Positions 63,179-64,000 of a DNA stretch of 64,000 bases are shown here, piece by piece. Position 1 is the stretch's first letter; every line of letters starts with the position of its first letter. The notes beneath the pieces are model-generated. The model was not told the DNA's origin, made no database searches, and was given only the letters and a program-made list of their open reading frames with translations. The stretch is from Hoylesella saccharolytica JCM 17484. Its GTDB lineage: Bacteria > Bacteroidota > Bacteroidia > Bacteroidales > Bacteroidaceae. The translations under genes and the position numbers were made by a program. The stretch covers positions 52,616 through 116,615 of the forward strand of contig NZ_BAKN01000006.1 of the NCBI RefSeq assembly GCF_000614205.1, in the 5' to 3' direction.

Positions 63179-64000
63179 TACTTCACTTCAAGTTCGCTGA
63201 TTTCCCTTGCACGCACAAGGTCTTCGTTCTCAATGGTGAACGATTGATGCCTGCCGCCGTTCTTCTCGCACAGCTCCACGACAAGTTGCTTGCCGTCGGG
63301 GATGGTGAACTTCGACATGGCAAAGACCGTGCGCTCATTCTTGCCGCCCGGCACGCAGGTAACATAGTTCTGCGCCCGCAGCGGAAGCACGACCTGCTCC
63401 TGCACGGCCGTGCGCTTGGCCACTTTCTTGTCTACGATTTTCCACGTCATGTAATCCACGTCGAAGGGAATGTGGCTTTGGTTCCTGATTTCGGTGTGGA
63501 AGTAAATCAGTCCGCCGTGTGTATAGATGCCCTTGAGCAGGTATTGCACGCCGAAACGCTTGCTGCCGATGTGCTTCACCGTCCGTCTGTCCTGCCTGTA
63601 AATGGACTTCATGATGAGCCGCACGAGCATCGGACTCTCGCTGCCCAGTTCGTTAAGGTACACCTCCTGCGCATTGTTCGGACGGTTCGCACTTTCACCG
63701 TCGTGAATGATGTCCGTCATCTCCACATTGAGCAGCAGCGGCTCGTCGGCATAGCGCACATTAAAAGTGTAGAAGCAGCCGTCCTCGGTGATGACGCTCA
63801 TGTTCGTCTCCCCCTGAAAGCCCTTGACAGTGGATTTTACGCGGATGACGTTCTCCGCTCCGTCCGCCTTACCGGCGATGAGGTTGGGCGAGCCGAGGTC
63901 TACGTAGCGCACTTCTGCGGGAAAAAGGATGTGCACTGTCTTTCCGTAGGTCACTTCCAACCCGTGAGGCGGTATCATCCGCTCGAAGGTCAGCTGCCGA
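63178..64000 (-). CDS. traN: Conjugative transposon protein TraN, 5'-truncated by the window edge
   Basis: At least 273 C-terminal residues; the frame continues past the right edge (RQLTFERM precedes IPPHGLEVTYGKTVHILFPA). The visible part has two beta-rich domains: VRYVDLGSPNLIAGKADGAE, EDGCFYTFNVRYADEP and later QYLLKGIYTHGGLIYFHTEI, FDVDYMTWKIVDKKVAKRT. DUF4138/TraN is a periplasmic, VirB9-like component of the type IV mating channel (analogy). It starts the tra-gene fragment seen here: traN-traO-traQ-lysozyme. Confidence 0.92.
   Translation of the reverse strand, partial: RQLTFERMIPPHGLEVTYGKTVHILFPAEVRYVDLGSPNLIAGKADGAENVIRVKSTVKGFQGETNMSVITEDGCFYTFNVRYADEPLLLNVEMTDIIHDGESANRPNNAQEVYLNELGSESPMLVRLIMKSIYRQDRRTVKHIGSKRFGVQYLLKGIYTHGGLIYFHTEIRNQSHIPFDVDYMTWKIVDKKVAKRTAVQEQVVLPLRAQNYVTCVPGGKNERTVFAMSKFTIPDGKQLVVELCEKNGGRHQSFTIENEDLVRAREISELEVK

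Overview
The window looks like a chromosome segment of a Bacteroidales bacterium, most likely Prevotellaceae (inference). Reasons: a SusC/SusD locus with a FecR regulator, a C-terminal tail resembling a type IX secretion sorting domain, many promoter-like TAnnTTTG -7 elements, a Bacteroidetes-type division and cell-wall (dcw) cluster, and a CTnDOT-like conjugative transposon. No rRNA, tRNA or CRISPR array was recognised.

Layout. 1-8.9 kb (minus strand): a glycan-utilisation locus, fecR - susC - susD - two EEP-family hydrolases - GH89 alpha-N-acetylglucosaminidase (cut by the window edge). 9-10.8 kb: a YejM/PbgA-like membrane sulfatase-fold protein. 10.9-11.9 kb: a gene-less repeat element with long terminal inverted repeats. 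11.9-31.5 kb: housekeeping genes (hemolysin III family, MaoC-like, rnr, AraC-like regulator, pncB, DUF5723-like porin, ribD, gpmA, comF, recX, prmC, argH, SRPBCC, pyrE, priA, two lipoproteins). 31.5-32.5 kb: a second, inverted copy of the repeat element. 32.5-35.6 kb: feoB and a DtxR-FeoA regulator. 37.1-54 kb: the complete dcw operon mraZ-rsmH-ftsL-ftsI-murE-mraY-murD-ftsW-murG-murC-ftsQ-ftsA-ftsZ plus yqeY, headed by a three-box MraZ operator. 54.1-54.5 kb: a core-only third copy of the element. About 54.5-64 kb: the conjugative transposon, with accessory genes (PcfK, ArdA, PcfJ and small proteins) on plus and traN-traO-traQ-lysozyme on minus. Where these converge lies an AT-rich three-gene cargo: TIR (DUF1863/ThsB-like), a two-TM macro-domain protein (ThsA-like) and a second TIR protein. 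This is best read as a type II Thoeris-like anti-phage system.

Three things stand out. (1) The Thoeris-like island with two different TIR proteins around one membrane macro effector. (2) Undescribed non-coding repeats: arrays with a near-exact 42-bp (or 84-bp) period after rnr and on both sides of pncB, and the TIR element whose core carries AAAA-N7-TTTT palindromes every 22 bp. (3) At least 17 single-base frameshifts spread over 14 genes, including the normally essential ftsZ, ftsW, murC, murE and murG. Each restores a full-length family protein by changing one base, usually adding one and often in a short G/C run. This points to sequence error rather than biology, so those genes are annotated below as intact CDS spanning the shift.
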